Below the pieces are notes generated by a model. That model saw nothing but the letters and a program-made list of their open reading frames with translations, was not told the DNA's origin and searched no databases. The position numbers and the translations under genes are program-made. From contig CANMDE010000015.1 in the NCBI GenBank assembly GCA_947496535.1, forward strand, positions 1 to 34,696: a stretch of 34,696 nucleotides of DNA, read 5' to 3'. The DNA comes from an uncultured Paracoccaceae bacterium (GTDB lineage Bacteria > Pseudomonadota > Alphaproteobacteria > Rhodobacterales > Rhodobacteraceae). Of the stretch, positions 8,843 through 17,528 are shown one piece after another (position 1 is the first letter of the stretch; each line of letters starts with the position of its first letter).

Positions 8843-9411
8843 AGCCAAACACTTCGCCTCAGATCGAACAGGAACTCGGCCTGCGACTCAGAGCCGTCCG
8901 ACAATTGGCCGGACTCTCGCAACGCGCGTTAGCAAAAAAAGTCGGCGTCCCGAATTCGACGATCTCACTCATTGAATCGGGCAAGACGAATCCGTCTGTT
9001 GCAGCCTTGCGGAAAATCCTCGATGGGATACCAATCAGCCTATCTGAATTCTTTGCGTTTGAACCTGATACTGAGAGTGAGGTTTTCTACGCACACGAAG
9101 AGCTCACAGAGATCGGCAAGGGTGGCGTATCGCTCCGGCAGGTTGGATCAAATCTCATCGGTCGTGCGGTCATGATGCTTGAAGAGACATATGATATCGG
9201 TGCCGACACGGGTCGCGTTATGTATCAGCATGAGGCAGAGGAATGCGGCATTGTGATTTCAGGTCGCATCGAAGTCACTGTTGGAAAGAAGCGTAAGCTC
9301 CTCGGGCCAGGCGATGCTTACTACTTTGATAGCCGCCAGCCGCACAGGTTTCGGCAGGTTGGGCCGGAAGTTTGTGTACTGATCAGCGCCTGCACACCAC
9401 CAACCTTTTGA
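8836..9411 (+). CDS. XRE-family regulator with cupin domain (PuuR-like)
   Basis: This 191-residue protein has an N-terminal helix-turn-helix at residues 15-70 (RLRAVRQLAGLSQRALAKKVGVPNS, with ISLIESGKTNPS) and a C-terminal cupin at about 110-185 (HEAEECGIVISGRIEV, LGPGDAYYFDSRQPH). The architecture is that of PuuR and related regulators of polyamine and GABA catabolism, where the cupin senses the metabolite. Its divergence from gabT and the palindrome over its own start suggest it represses gabT-gabD and itself until putrescine, GABA or a related amine appears. No clear Shine-Dalgarno precedes the ATG. Ligand identity is inferred from neighbours, not seen. Confidence 0.85.
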   Translation: MNKPNTSPQIEQELGLRLRAVRQLAGLSQRALAKKVGVPNSTISLIESGKTNPSVAALRKILDGIPISLSEFFAFEPDTESEVFYAHEELTEIGKGGVSLRQVGSNLIGRAVMMLEETYDIGADTGRVMYQHEAEECGIVISGRIEVTVGKKRKLLGPGDAYYFDSRQPHRFRQVGPEVCVLISACTPPTF

Positions 9412-9443
9412 TCTAAGCGCGCAGTGGTCAGCGATTGGTAGGC

Positions 9444-10334
9444 CTAAGGTGTCACGAAGGTCTGTTCAAAGTAATCCATGACACTTTGGACAGGTCCGCC
9501 AAGGTTGGTGCCCTTCCGCCACGCAAGTCCGATATCCATTGATGGAATTTCCAGATCTGTCACTGCTGTGCCAATGCGTTTGCCTTCAAGTGACCAGGGC
9601 CGATAGACTATGTCCGATAAGATCGACACACCTTGCCCATTTGCCACCATCGAGCGGACCGCTTCCACAGATGAGGTGCGGAAACTGACGTTCGGCTGGA
9701 AGGGGCTCTTACTCCAGTACTTCATGGTTGTATGCGCAGCTTCGTCGATGGTCAGCATGATGTAGTCCTGCTTTGAGATATCTTCGAGTGTCGCCTTACC
9801 TTCACGAATGAAAGGATGGGTATTCGCGGCCCAGAGCCGTCTTTGCGACTTGACCAAAGTCTTGGTTTCGAGTTCAGGATTTGAGATGTTTGAGGTCAAT
9901 GCGACCGCGATATCAAATCGGTTCGACAGCAAACCCTCTTCGATACTCTCGCGGTTCAGTTCGCTTATCCGAATATCGAGGTTCGGGAAAAATTGTTTGA
10001 GGCGATCAATGTGCAAGGGCAGAAAGTAGCCAACTACAGTATAGGTTGCCGCGATAGAGATTGACCCTTTGACGGGCGATCTCTTCTGCGCAACGCGTTT
10101 CGCCTGTTCGATCTTTTCCAGAATTTCGCGCGACGACGCAAGAAATTCTCGCCCAGCTTCGGTCATTTCCATTCCGGAAGATATTCTGGTGAAGAGTTGT
10201 GCTCCAAGCTCGGTCTCCAGCTCTTTGATTGCGCTTGTTACGGCAGATTGTGAGATAGAAAGTTGGGACGCAGCTTTGCTGACTTGGCCGGATTCTGCGG
10301 TTGCGACAAAGAACTTAAGGTGTCGAAAGTTCAA
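9444..10334 (-). CDS. LysR-family transcriptional regulator
   Basis: A 296-residue LysR protein. The N-terminal winged helix-turn-helix spans residues 1-60 (FRHLKFFVATAESGQVSKAA, QLSISQSAVTSAIKELE) and the periplasmic-binding-like effector domain covers about 90-290. The start appears to be a TTG at 10332-10334, preceded by AGGAA at about 6 bases; family alignment of MNFRHLKFF fits this exactly. It is divergent from the pxpA array with a dyad-symmetric site in the 220-base gap, so it is the likely activator of that array. The inducer is probably the substrate or product of the pxp pathway, but nothing in the sequence identifies it. Confidence 0.9.
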   Translation of the reverse strand: MNFRHLKFFVATAESGQVSKAASQLSISQSAVTSAIKELETELGAQLFTRISSGMEMTEAGREFLASSREILEKIEQAKRVAQKRSPVKGSISIAATYTVVGYFLPLHIDRLKQFFPNLDIRISELNRESIEEGLLSNRFDIAVALTSNISNPELETKTLVKSQRRLWAANTHPFIREGKATLEDISKQDYIMLTIDEAAHTTMKYWSKSPFQPNVSFRTSSVEAVRSMVANGQGVSILSDIVYRPWSLEGKRIGTAVTDLEIPSMDIGLAWRKGTNLGGPVQSVMDYFEQTFVTP

Positions 10335-10361
10335 ATTTGGTTCCTGTTTTCCGAATTAATT

Positions 10362-10389
10362 ATGTATCGTATCGAATTTTTAGATACAT
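10362..10389. promoter_or_regulatory. Dyad-symmetric candidate LysR operator
   Basis: ATGTATC and GATACAT form a perfect 7-bp inverted repeat with a 14-base spacer. Inside it, TATC-N9-GATA (10370-10386) has the T-N11-A shape common to LysR sites. It lies 28 bases upstream of the lysR start and about 170 upstream of pxpA. The surrounding 10,360-10,510 stretch is AT-rich and probably holds both promoters. Confidence 0.5.
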
Positions 10390-10557
10390 GTTGAGTTCGG
10401 CAATGGCTATATAAAAAAGAGGTTTTTAAAAAAAAGCGCCAATTTTTCAAGCATAGCATTATCACAATAATCAAAAATGATGACGTCATAATAGATATTT
10501 TACATAAATGTTTCATCGCGGCAAGCTTTCTTAACAACGAAACAAGGATCGGTGCCA

Positions 10558-11340
10558 ATGCGAGAGATCGTCGACTTGAACTGCGACATGGGCGAAGGAT
10601 ACGGCCAATGGGTACTCGGCGACGCGCCAGACGAAGACATCATGTCGCTGATTTCTTCTGCCAATATTGCCGCAGGGTTTCATGCGGGCGATCCGAACTC
10701 TATGGATCGTGTTGTAAAGCTTGCGCACGACTATGGCGTCGGTCTGGGTGCGCACCCAGGGTATCGTGATCTGCAAGGGTTTGGGCGGCGGCCCATCAAG
10801 ACCAGTCCCGAAGAACTTGTAAATGACATCGTGTACCAAATGGGGGCTATCCGGGAATTCGGAAGGCGCCATGGTGCCAGCCTACAGCATGTCAAACCGC
10901 ATGGCGCCCTCTATATGGAAGCGGCGGCGAGTGAAGAGCTGTCAAAACTGATTTTGGACATGCTCCTCAAGACGAGCGGTGAAACAATTCTCTTTTGCAT
11001 GGAAGCGTCCAAGACTTACCAGATTGCCAAACAATGTGGTCATCCTGTGGTGCGCGAATTCTATGCGGACCGCGACTATGACAATGCGGGCTCGATTGTT
11101 TTCAAACGCCAGGTTGCACGGCCCGACCCGCAAGCGATTGCCGAGAAATGCGTAAAAGCCTGCAAGACAGGGACAGTCACCACCGTCACAGGTGATGAAG
11201 TTGAGATTGGCTTTGAATCGATCTGCTTCCATTCAGACACACCGGGTGCGCTGGAGATTGGCAAAGCCATCCGCACGGGGTTGCTAGATGCAGGCATCTC
11301 AATTGCTTCAGCGTCCGCCGTCCTCGCGCATTCAAGATAA
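10558..11340 (+). CDS. pxpA: 5-oxoprolinase-type subunit A (LamB/YcsF family)
   Basis: A 260-residue LamB/YcsF-family protein, the PxpA component of ATP-dependent 5-oxoprolinase. Family motifs are DLNCDMGEGYGQW at the N-terminus, SSANIAAGFHAGDP, GLGAHPGYRDLQGFGRR and HVKPHGALYM. I chose the ATG at 10558 because AAGGAT lies 8 bases upstream; a GTG at 10552 is possible. In E. coli and B. subtilis PxpA works with PxpB and PxpC to open 5-oxoproline to glutamate using ATP. Here pxpA is the first gene of an array in which biotin carrier and biotin carboxylase genes separate it from pxpB and pxpC. That layout suggests a carboxylation-dependent lactam or amide hydrolase. The hydrolase role is from family knowledge; the substrate is open. 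Confidence 0.88.
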   Translation: MREIVDLNCDMGEGYGQWVLGDAPDEDIMSLISSANIAAGFHAGDPNSMDRVVKLAHDYGVGLGAHPGYRDLQGFGRRPIKTSPEELVNDIVYQMGAIREFGRRHGASLQHVKPHGALYMEAAASEELSKLILDMLLKTSGETILFCMEASKTYQIAKQCGHPVVREFYADRDYDNAGSIVFKRQVARPDPQAIAEKCVKACKTGTVTTVTGDEVEIGFESICFHSDTPGALEIGKAIRTGLLDAGISIASASAVLAHSR

Positions 11341-11358
11341 GATATAAGGAGATCAAAA

Positions 11359-11595
11359 ATGGCTGACATCGTGTCACCCCTTCCCGGCGTTTTCTACCAT
11401 CGTCCATCCCCAGATGAGGCCACGTTCAAGTCAAATGGCGATGCCGTTTCCGTCGGGGACACGATTGGTTTGGTGGAGGCAATGAAGACCTTCATCGAAA
11501 TCAAATCTGAGATCTCGGGTACGTTTGACAGCTATGTTGCGTCGGATGGTGCACCGGTCTCGCCAGCTGAAACTCTAGCCAAGTTGGATGACTAA
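11359..11595 (+). CDS. accB: Short biotin carboxyl carrier protein
   Basis: A stand-alone biotinyl domain of 78 residues, with the biotin-accepting lysine in the segment VEAMKTFIEI near residue 44. The residue after the lysine is threonine rather than the usual methionine. It lacks the long N-terminal alanine/proline linker of the fatty-acid-synthesis AccB, so it is probably a dedicated carrier rather than the housekeeping subunit. AAGGAG precedes the ATG, and the stop overlaps the start of the biotin carboxylase gene. It should shuttle carboxybiotin between the carboxylase and a PxpB/PxpC carboxyltransferase-like pair. The symbol accB follows common usage for this family and does not imply acetyl-CoA carboxylase function. 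Confidence 0.88.
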   Translation: MADIVSPLPGVFYHRPSPDEATFKSNGDAVSVGDTIGLVEAMKTFIEIKSEISGTFDSYVASDGAPVSPAETLAKLDD

Positions 11596-12976
11596 GATGG
11601 CTATATCCCGTTTGTTTATTGCCAATCGTGGCGAAATTGCTGTCCGGATCATTCGCGCGGCACAGAAGCTCGGCATCGCCACGGTCCAGGGATATTCAGA
11701 AGCCGATCAGGACATGCTGGCGGTAAAGCTCGCCGATGAGGCGGTTTGCCTCGGGAGTGCTCAATCCAAAGACAGCTATCTGAGTATTCCCAACGTCATG
11801 GAAGCCGTTCGGTCGTCGCAGGCAGATGCTGTGCATCCGGGCTATGGGTTCCTGTCTGAAAGCCCGGAATTTGTTCGACAGGTCGAGGCCGCAGGTGTGA
11901 CATTTGTTGGTCCGAGTGCCGCGACTATCGAACGCATGGGCGATAAAGTTGAGGCACGCAAGGCGGCCGAGGCGGCTGGCGTTCCGGTCGTTCCAGGGTC
12001 GAAGGGTCGGATCGAAACCGTTGATGATGCTGCAAAGGTCGCGGCCGAAGTGGGCTATCCCGTGATGGTAAAGGCGGCAGCGGGCGGCGGCGGGCGCGGA
12101 ATCCGTGTGGCCGATACCGAAGAAGAGTTGCGAAAGCTGGCTCCGCAGGCCCAGCAGGAAGCCGAAGCCGCCTTTGGCGACGGGGGGCTTTATCTTGAGC
12201 GCGCCATACGTGCGCCACGCCATATCGAGGTACAAATTTTAGGCGACGGCAGAGAAGTCATTCATTGCTATGAACGTGAGTGTTCTTTGCAGCGCCGCCG
12301 CCAGAAAGTTTGGGAAGAAGCCGGGGCCATATGTCTTGATAAGAAGACCTGTGAGGCATTGTGCGCTTCAGCGGTGGCGCTGGCGAAGGACGTGAATTAT
12401 CGCGGCGCTGGTACACTCGAATACCTATATGACGAAGTTAGTAACGAGTTCTTTTTTATCGAAATGAACACCCGCATTCAGGTTGAGCATCCGGTGAGCG
12501 AGATGATCACGGGCGTCGATCTGGTTCAGGAAATGATCCGTGTCTGTAGCGGCGAAAAGCTAAGTATCACGCAGGATCAGGTCAAACGCGATGGCCATAG
12601 CATCGAAGTGCGCATCAACGCCGAAGATCCCCACATGCAGTTCATGCCCTGGCCTGGAAAACTGACTGCGATGTCTTTGCCGGAAGAGGACGGCGTGCGG
12701 TTCGACCATTTTCTTTACGAAGGCTATCAAATCCCTCCCTATTACGACTCTCTTCTGGGCAAAGCGATTGTCCACGCACCCACACGCGCAGAAGCGATTA
12801 GCAAACTCAAGCGCGTCCTGACCGGAATCAAGCTGGATGGCTTGAAGACCACGATCCCATTGCACCTCGCACTTGCGGATGACCCTGCAGTGCAGGCCGG
12901 CGCATTTCACACGCAATGGCTTGAGCCATGGCTAGCAGCTGGAAACCTGAAACCCATTCAAGGAGACGCAGCGTGA
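11588..12976 (+). CDS. accC: Biotin carboxylase subunit
   Basis: A full-length biotin carboxylase of about 460 residues. Visible are the N-terminal LFIANRGEIAVRIIRAA, HPGYGFLSE, the ATP-grasp glycine loop KAAAGGGGRGIR, ERECSLQRRRQK and the active-site segment EMNTRIQVEHPVSE. It should carboxylate the biotin of the adjacent carrier using ATP and bicarbonate. It overlaps the carrier gene by eight bases and the pxpB start by four (GTGA), so these are made together. A second copy of AccC beside PxpB/PxpC, without AccA/AccD or acyl-CoA carboxyltransferase genes, argues that this is not a fatty acid synthesis enzyme. A start at 11597 is equally possible. Confidence 0.95.
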   Translation: MTKMAISRLFIANRGEIAVRIIRAAQKLGIATVQGYSEADQDMLAVKLADEAVCLGSAQSKDSYLSIPNVMEAVRSSQADAVHPGYGFLSESPEFVRQVEAAGVTFVGPSAATIERMGDKVEARKAAEAAGVPVVPGSKGRIETVDDAAKVAAEVGYPVMVKAAAGGGGRGIRVADTEEELRKLAPQAQQEAEAAFGDGGLYLERAIRAPRHIEVQILGDGREVIHCYERECSLQRRRQKVWEEAGAICLDKKTCEALCASAVALAKDVNYRGAGTLEYLYDEVSNEFFFIEMNTRIQVEHPVSEMITGVDLVQEMIRVCSGEKLSITQDQVKRDGHSIEVRINAEDPHMQFMPWPGKLTAMSLPEEDGVRFDHFLYEGYQIPPYYDSLLGKAIVHAPTRAEAISKLKRVLTGIKLDGLKTTIPLHLALADDPAVQAGAFHTQWLEPWLAAGNLKPIQGDAA

Positions 12977-13848
12977 AGACACGATACACCTTTGGCGGGG
13001 ATGAACATGTCTACGTCGAAATGGATGAAGAGATGTCGTTGGATGCCTTTTTCAAGTCACTGTCCATGTCGAACGCCGTGCGCGAGGCAAACATCCCCGG
13101 CGTCACCGAAATCTGCCCGGCTAACGCATCGTTTCAGGTTAAGTTCGACCCCGATGTGACCCATCCCAACGACATGCTCGCGCAGATCAAAGAATTGGAG
13201 CACAAGGCGGAAGCGGCCGAGAAACGGCTGTCCACACGCATCATCGAAATTCCGGTCTTCTATCAGGATCCGTGGACGCATGACTGCGTCATGCGGTTCC
13301 GGGAACGGCATCAAGACCCATCGGGCACTGACCTCGATTATGCCGCGCGGATCAATGGATATGACAGTGTCGCAAGCTTCATCGAAGCACATCATTCACA
13401 GCCGTGGTTTGTTTCGATGGTCGGCTTCGTCGCCGGTTTGCCGTTCTTGTATCAGCTTGTTGAGCGCGAAAAGCAGTTGCAGGTCCCAAAATACCTGCGC
13501 CCCCGGACAGACACACCAAAACTAACGGTTGGCTATGGCGGGTGCTTTTCCTGCGTCTACTCAGTGCGTGGGGCAGGCGGGTATCAGATGTTCGGGATCA
13601 CGCCGATGCCGATCTATGATCCAGAGCAGTCAGTCAGCTACCTCAAGGACTTCATGGTCTTCTTCAAACCGGGGGACATCGTGAAGTGGAAGCCGATCGA
13701 TCAAACCGAATATGACCGTGTCACAGCAGCCGTCGAAGCGGGAACCTACGTGCCACGGATCGCGGAGGTGGATTTCGATCTGGAAGAATTCAACGCAGAT
13801 ATGGCTGGTACCAACGCAAAACTGATGGAGGCTCTCAATGACACTTGA
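12973..13848 (+). CDS. pxpB: 5-oxoprolinase-type subunit B (KipI / allophanate hydrolase subunit 1 family)
   Basis: A KipI-family protein of 291 residues. The start is taken as GTG at 12973 because AGGAGA ends seven bases upstream and it overlaps the accC stop; the longer frame to 12928 lies inside accC. The C-terminal half carries the family's core: SMVGFVAGLPFLYQL, LRPRTDTPKLTVGYGGCFSCVYS and GGYQMFGITP. The N-terminal 100 residues form a KipI-type lead domain. In PxpABC this subunit pairs with PxpC, and together they match the carboxyltransferase region of urea carboxylase. It overlaps pxpC by 11 bases. Confidence 0.9.
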   Translation: MKTRYTFGGDEHVYVEMDEEMSLDAFFKSLSMSNAVREANIPGVTEICPANASFQVKFDPDVTHPNDMLAQIKELEHKAEAAEKRLSTRIIEIPVFYQDPWTHDCVMRFRERHQDPSGTDLDYAARINGYDSVASFIEAHHSQPWFVSMVGFVAGLPFLYQLVEREKQLQVPKYLRPRTDTPKLTVGYGGCFSCVYSVRGAGGYQMFGITPMPIYDPEQSVSYLKDFMVFFKPGDIVKWKPIDQTEYDRVTAAVEAGTYVPRIAEVDFDLEEFNADMAGTNAKLMEALNDT

Positions 13849-14809
13849 GATCATCAAACCCGGCCTCTCGACATCCATTCAGGACCTTGGCCGTCCCGGT
13901 TATTTCCACCTCGGCATTCCGATCGGTGGGGCAATGGACCGCTTTGCCCTGCGTGCGGCCAACATGCTCGTTGGAAATGCTGAGGATGCTGCTGGCCTTG
14001 AAGCGGTATTTATGGGCCCCGAAATCAAATTCACGCAGGATGGTGTTGTCGCGGTGACCGGTGCAGAAATGCCGATCACATTGGACGGTGAAAGTCGTGC
14101 TTGCTGGGCATCATTCGATGTTAAAGCAGGCCAAGTACTCGGCTTTGGTTTCTTGCAATCTGGTGCGCGTATCTACATCGCTGTTTCAGGCGGATTCGCG
14201 ACAAAACCGGACTTGGGCAGTCGCTCCACTTACCCAATCGGATCACTTGGCGGCCTCAACGGGCGCCCAATTTCTGCTGGTGATGAAATACCCATCGGTG
14301 AAGGTGGGGCATCTCATGGTGGCAAGTCTGTCCCCGAAGATTTGCGGCGTCGACCGGGTTCACCGGCAGAGTTGCGCGTGCTTCCAGGGCTCTACTGGAA
14401 CCGTCTAACGGAAACTGCGGGACAGCGGTTCTTCGAGGACATGTGGACTGTTGCGCCTGAAGCTGACCGAATGGGATACCGGTTCAAGGGGGGCAGGCCA
14501 CTTGAGTTTGTTGAGCGTGAACAGCCGTTTGGCGCAGGTGCGGATCCCTCAAACATTGTAGATGGCTGTTATTCTTATGGCTCCATTCAAGTTCCCGGCG
14601 GCACCGAACCCATCGTTCTACATCGTGATGCGGTGTCGGGCGGCGGATACTTCACTCTCGGTGCGATCATTTCGGCTGACATGGATCTGATTGGACAGTT
14701 GCAACCGAACAAGCTGGTCCGCTTTGTCAAAGTCGACATGGAACAAGCGCTTGCCGCGCGCAAAGATCGGAAAGAATTGCTTTCAAAAATAGGAAGAGAG
14801 CTCGGTTAA
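13838..14809 (+). CDS. pxpC: 5-oxoprolinase-type subunit C (biotin-dependent carboxyltransferase / KipA family)
   Basis: A KipA-family protein of 323 residues. Family marks include the N-terminal PGLSTSIQDLGRPGYFHLGIP, GAMDRFALRAANMLVGN, IYIAVSGGFATKP, LGSRSTYPIGSLGG, RVLPG and MGYRFKG, ending with PIVLHRDAVSGGGYFTLG. This family is homologous to half of the urea carboxylase carboxyltransferase domain, so with PxpB it would accept the carboxyl group from the biotin carrier, or phosphorylate and open a lactam as proposed for 5-oxoprolinase. The adjoining biotin carboxylase and carrier genes favour real carboxyl transfer here. The gene ends 71 bases before the binding-protein gene of the next transporter. 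Confidence 0.92.
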   Translation: MTLEIIKPGLSTSIQDLGRPGYFHLGIPIGGAMDRFALRAANMLVGNAEDAAGLEAVFMGPEIKFTQDGVVAVTGAEMPITLDGESRACWASFDVKAGQVLGFGFLQSGARIYIAVSGGFATKPDLGSRSTYPIGSLGGLNGRPISAGDEIPIGEGGASHGGKSVPEDLRRRPGSPAELRVLPGLYWNRLTETAGQRFFEDMWTVAPEADRMGYRFKGGRPLEFVEREQPFGAGADPSNIVDGCYSYGSIQVPGGTEPIVLHRDAVSGGGYFTLGAIISADMDLIGQLQPNKLVRFVKVDMEQALAARKDRKELLSKIGRELG

Positions 14810-14880
14810 GAGCCAGTCAACAAACCTGAAATCGCGAGAAATCGCTTCAGACTACTGCAACTGACAAGGAGATCAGAACA

Positions 14881-15951
14881 ATGAAACTCGCCCTAAAAGC
14901 GGCTCTCGCATTGAGCGTTGCCATCCCAACGACTGCCTTAGCACAAGACGCATGGTTTCCGTATCCTGCACAAGAAGTGACGCCTGCGTTCTCCGCTGAT
15001 GGCGCGACGTCAGATGTAACCTATACTGCGTTGGACACCGCTTCGAAGGCATGGAATATTTGCGTATCATTTCCACACATGAAGGACGCCTATTGGCTCG
15101 GCGTAGACTATGGCGCTGTCGACGAAGCGCGCCGTCTTGGTGTTAACCTGAATGTTGTCGAAGCTGGCGGTTATACCGAACTTGCGCGCCAGATCAGTCA
15201 AATTGAGGATTGTGTGTCCGGCGGCGCAGATGCCGTTATCGTTGGTGCGATTTCTTTTGATGGCCTGAACAACATCATCGGCGAAGTCGCAGCGCAGGGT
15301 ATTCCGGTGATCGACGTCATTAACGGCGTTTCATCCGAGGATATCTCTGCCAAATCCTTGGTGTCATTTGAGGTCATGGGATATGAAACGGGCGCTTATC
15401 TGGCCGAACAACATCCCGCTGGAACTGACCCGGTGCAGGTCGGTTGGTTCCCCGGTCCAGCAGGCGCGGGCTGGGTCGAAGCTGCCCACGCAGGCTTTAT
15501 GGAAGCCGTCGAAGGGTCTGCGGTTGAAGTTCTGGAGCCCCGGTTTGGTGATACAGGTAAAGAAACGCAGTTGAAGTTGGTTGAAGACGTTCTGCAGGCC
15601 AATCCTGATGTCCGCTATCTCGCGGGAACAGCCGTCACGGCCGAAGCCGCACAAGGCCTTATTCGGGAACGTGGTTTGCAGGGCCAAGTAGACCTGCTGG
15701 CATTTTATATGACACCAGGCGTCTACACTGGAATTGAGCGTGGCTTTATCCTCGCGGCACCTGCTGACAGCATGGTTGTTCAAGGGCGCATCGCGATCGA
15801 TCAGGCCGTGCGGATCCTTGAGGGAGAAGACTACATCCAGCATGTCGGTCCGAAAATCTTCGTGGTTGATCCGGAAAACATCGGCGATGTCGCGCGTAAG
15901 AATATTCTTCCGCCGGAAAGCTTCTCACCTGTCTTCTCTGTCGAAAACTAA
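14881..15951 (+). CDS. TorT-like periplasmic substrate-binding protein of a ribose-type ABC transporter
   Basis: An exported binding protein of 356 residues with a signal peptide (residues 1-21, cleavage after ALA). The mature part has the sugar-binding-protein fold: WNICVSFPHMKDAYWLGVDYG, then GGADAVIVGAISFDGL and GIPVIDVING. Overall it resembles the TorT family, which in E. coli senses TMAO with a kinase, rather than classical RbsB. No TorS-like kinase is nearby. Instead an ATPase and a permease follow, so it should deliver a solute for import. An ideal AAGGAG site lies 8 bases before the ATG. Its place behind pxpC suggests the ligand is the substrate of the pxp enzymes or a precursor. Confidence 0.85.
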   Translation: MKLALKAALALSVAIPTTALAQDAWFPYPAQEVTPAFSADGATSDVTYTALDTASKAWNICVSFPHMKDAYWLGVDYGAVDEARRLGVNLNVVEAGGYTELARQISQIEDCVSGGADAVIVGAISFDGLNNIIGEVAAQGIPVIDVINGVSSEDISAKSLVSFEVMGYETGAYLAEQHPAGTDPVQVGWFPGPAGAGWVEAAHAGFMEAVEGSAVEVLEPRFGDTGKETQLKLVEDVLQANPDVRYLAGTAVTAEAAQGLIRERGLQGQVDLLAFYMTPGVYTGIERGFILAAPADSMVVQGRIAIDQAVRILEGEDYIQHVGPKIFVVDPENIGDVARKNILPPESFSPVFSVEN

Positions 15952-15968
15952 CAACCTCCCTGTTGGAC

Positions 15969-16007
15969 TGCGGGCCGATCAGGTTTGCCCTACCGGCCCG
16001 CATTTTT
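15969..16007 (+). terminator. Intrinsic terminator or attenuator between binding protein and ATPase genes
   Basis: TGCGGGCCG pairs perfectly with CGGCCCGCA (9 bp, 16-base loop) and is followed directly by TTTTT. It starts 18 bases after the binding-protein stop. In ABC operons such partial terminators raise binding-protein levels over the membrane components. Confidence 0.8.
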
Positions 16008-16022
16008 CTGGAAACAACAAAT

Positions 16023-17528
16023 ATGTCTACAACTCTCATCGAAACACGTGCTCTCACAAAGCAGTACCCCGGGGTGCTTGCTTTGGATGCTGTCGATTTC
16101 GATTTGAAAGCCGGTGAAGTGCACGTGCTTTTCGGTGAAAACGGCGCAGGAAAATCCACTCTGATTTCGATGCTTGCCGGCGCAAACAGGCCGTCGCAAG
16201 GCAGCATTGTCTTGGAAGGTCAGGTGGTTAAATTTGAAACGGTGGCGGATGCGCAGAAGAAAGGCATCTACACCGTTTTTCAAGAATTCTCGTTGATCCC
16301 GACGCTAACCGTCGCACAGAATATCTTTCTGGGATGGGAGCCGTGCAGAGGGCCGTTCATCGATCATGGATCAATGCGCAATGAGTCGCATAAAATGCTG
16401 CTCGAGCTTGGCTTTGACATTGACCCTAATGCGATCGTTGCTCAGTTGTCGCGCGCCCAACAGCAGATGGTCGAAATTACCAAAGCCTTTCATGGGGATC
16501 TAAAGGTTCTGATTCTTGATGAACCGACCGCGTCCCTGACTGACAAAGAGGTCGACCATCTGTTTGATTTCGTGAACCATCTCAAGACGAAGGGTGTCGG
16601 TGTTGTCTACATTTCCCATCGTATCCAGGAGTTTGCGAGGATCGCCGATCGTGTCACGGTTCTTCGAGATGGAGGAAAAATCGGCACCGTAGAAATGGCT
16701 GATAAAGACGATGATGCGCTGGTCGAAATGATGACCGGCCGAGCGATCGAAGAGATTTACCCAGAGATTGAAAAGGGGTCTGGTGAGATCCTGCTGTCGG
16801 TCGCACACCTGAGAACAGCTGGTATACACGACGCAACATTCGACGTGCGCGCTGGCGAAGTTCTTGGTGTGGCAGGACTGGTCGGATCGGGTAAATCGCG
16901 ACTGTTCAGAACCGTGATGGGCTTGACGACACGTGTGTCAGGCAGAGTCACATTCAACGGCAAAGACATAAGCAAATCGCCTACGCGAGAAATTATCAAA
17001 AGCGGCGTCTACTATCTGTCGCCTGATCGTAAGGCAGAGGGTCTCGATCTCGCAAAAACATCGACCGAAAATTTGGCAATCAATCTGATCATGGGGGACA
17101 AGGCGGGCGGTAATTCGCAAGTCGTCAGATGGGCTGAGGTCAATGCCGAAACAGTGACGATTTCGGAACATGTCGAACTGCAGGAATCCTATCGCAACAA
17201 GCCCGTGTCGCAACTGTCGGGTGGCAACCAACAGAAGATCCTGTTTGGTAAATGCTTTGGCCAAAATGCAGACGTAATCATCTTTGATGAGCCGACCGTT
17301 GGCGTCGACATGGGCACGCGTGCTGCCCTTTACCTGCTGATCAAGACGTTCGCCGAGTCCGGCAAAGCCGTTGTCGTGATCTCATCCGATTTACCAGAGG
17401 TAATGAACCTCTCTCACCGAATGATTGTTCTGGCTCATGGTCACATCTCAGCAGAGTTGGCTGGCGATGACATGACTGAAGAACAAGTTCTCAAACACTT
17501 CTTCGACGAAACCGGAGCAAAACCATGA
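16023..17528 (+). CDS. Ribose-type ABC transporter ATP-binding protein, two nucleotide-binding domains
   Basis: A 501-residue duplicated ATPase like RbsA. Domain one (about 1-230) has Walker A GENGAGKST, the Q-loop segment VFQEFSLIPTLTV, signature LSRAQQQMVE and Walker B LILDEPTASLT. Domain two has the degenerate Walker A GLVGSGKSR, LSPDRKAEGL, signature LSGGNQQK and IIFDEPTVGVD. I start it at 16023 (MSTTLIETRALTKQ); the longer frame to 15963 would read through the terminator hairpin. It overlaps the permease gene by four bases (ATGA). It powers the importer whose binding protein is encoded just upstream. Confidence 0.93.
   Translation: MSTTLIETRALTKQYPGVLALDAVDFDLKAGEVHVLFGENGAGKSTLISMLAGANRPSQGSIVLEGQVVKFETVADAQKKGIYTVFQEFSLIPTLTVAQNIFLGWEPCRGPFIDHGSMRNESHKMLLELGFDIDPNAIVAQLSRAQQQMVEITKAFHGDLKVLILDEPTASLTDKEVDHLFDFVNHLKTKGVGVVYISHRIQEFARIADRVTVLRDGGKIGTVEMADKDDDALVEMMTGRAIEEIYPEIEKGSGEILLSVAHLRTAGIHDATFDVRAGEVLGVAGLVGSGKSRLFRTVMGLTTRVSGRVTFNGKDISKSPTREIIKSGVYYLSPDRKAEGLDLAKTSTENLAINLIMGDKAGGNSQVVRWAEVNAETVTISEHVELQESYRNKPVSQLSGGNQQKILFGKCFGQNADVIIFDEPTVGVDMGTRAALYLLIKTFAESGKAVVVISSDLPEVMNLSHRMIVLAHGHISAELAGDDMTEEQVLKHFFDETGAKP

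Noticed and set aside
11696..12916. Minus-strand frames of 97-179 residues inside accC
   Set aside because: They are shadows of a well-conserved biotin carboxylase.
11359..12976. Housekeeping acetyl-CoA carboxylase accBC operon
   Set aside because: The carrier lacks the AccB N-terminal linker, and both genes are embedded between pxpA and pxpB with overlapping stops and starts, so a dedicated enzyme fits better.
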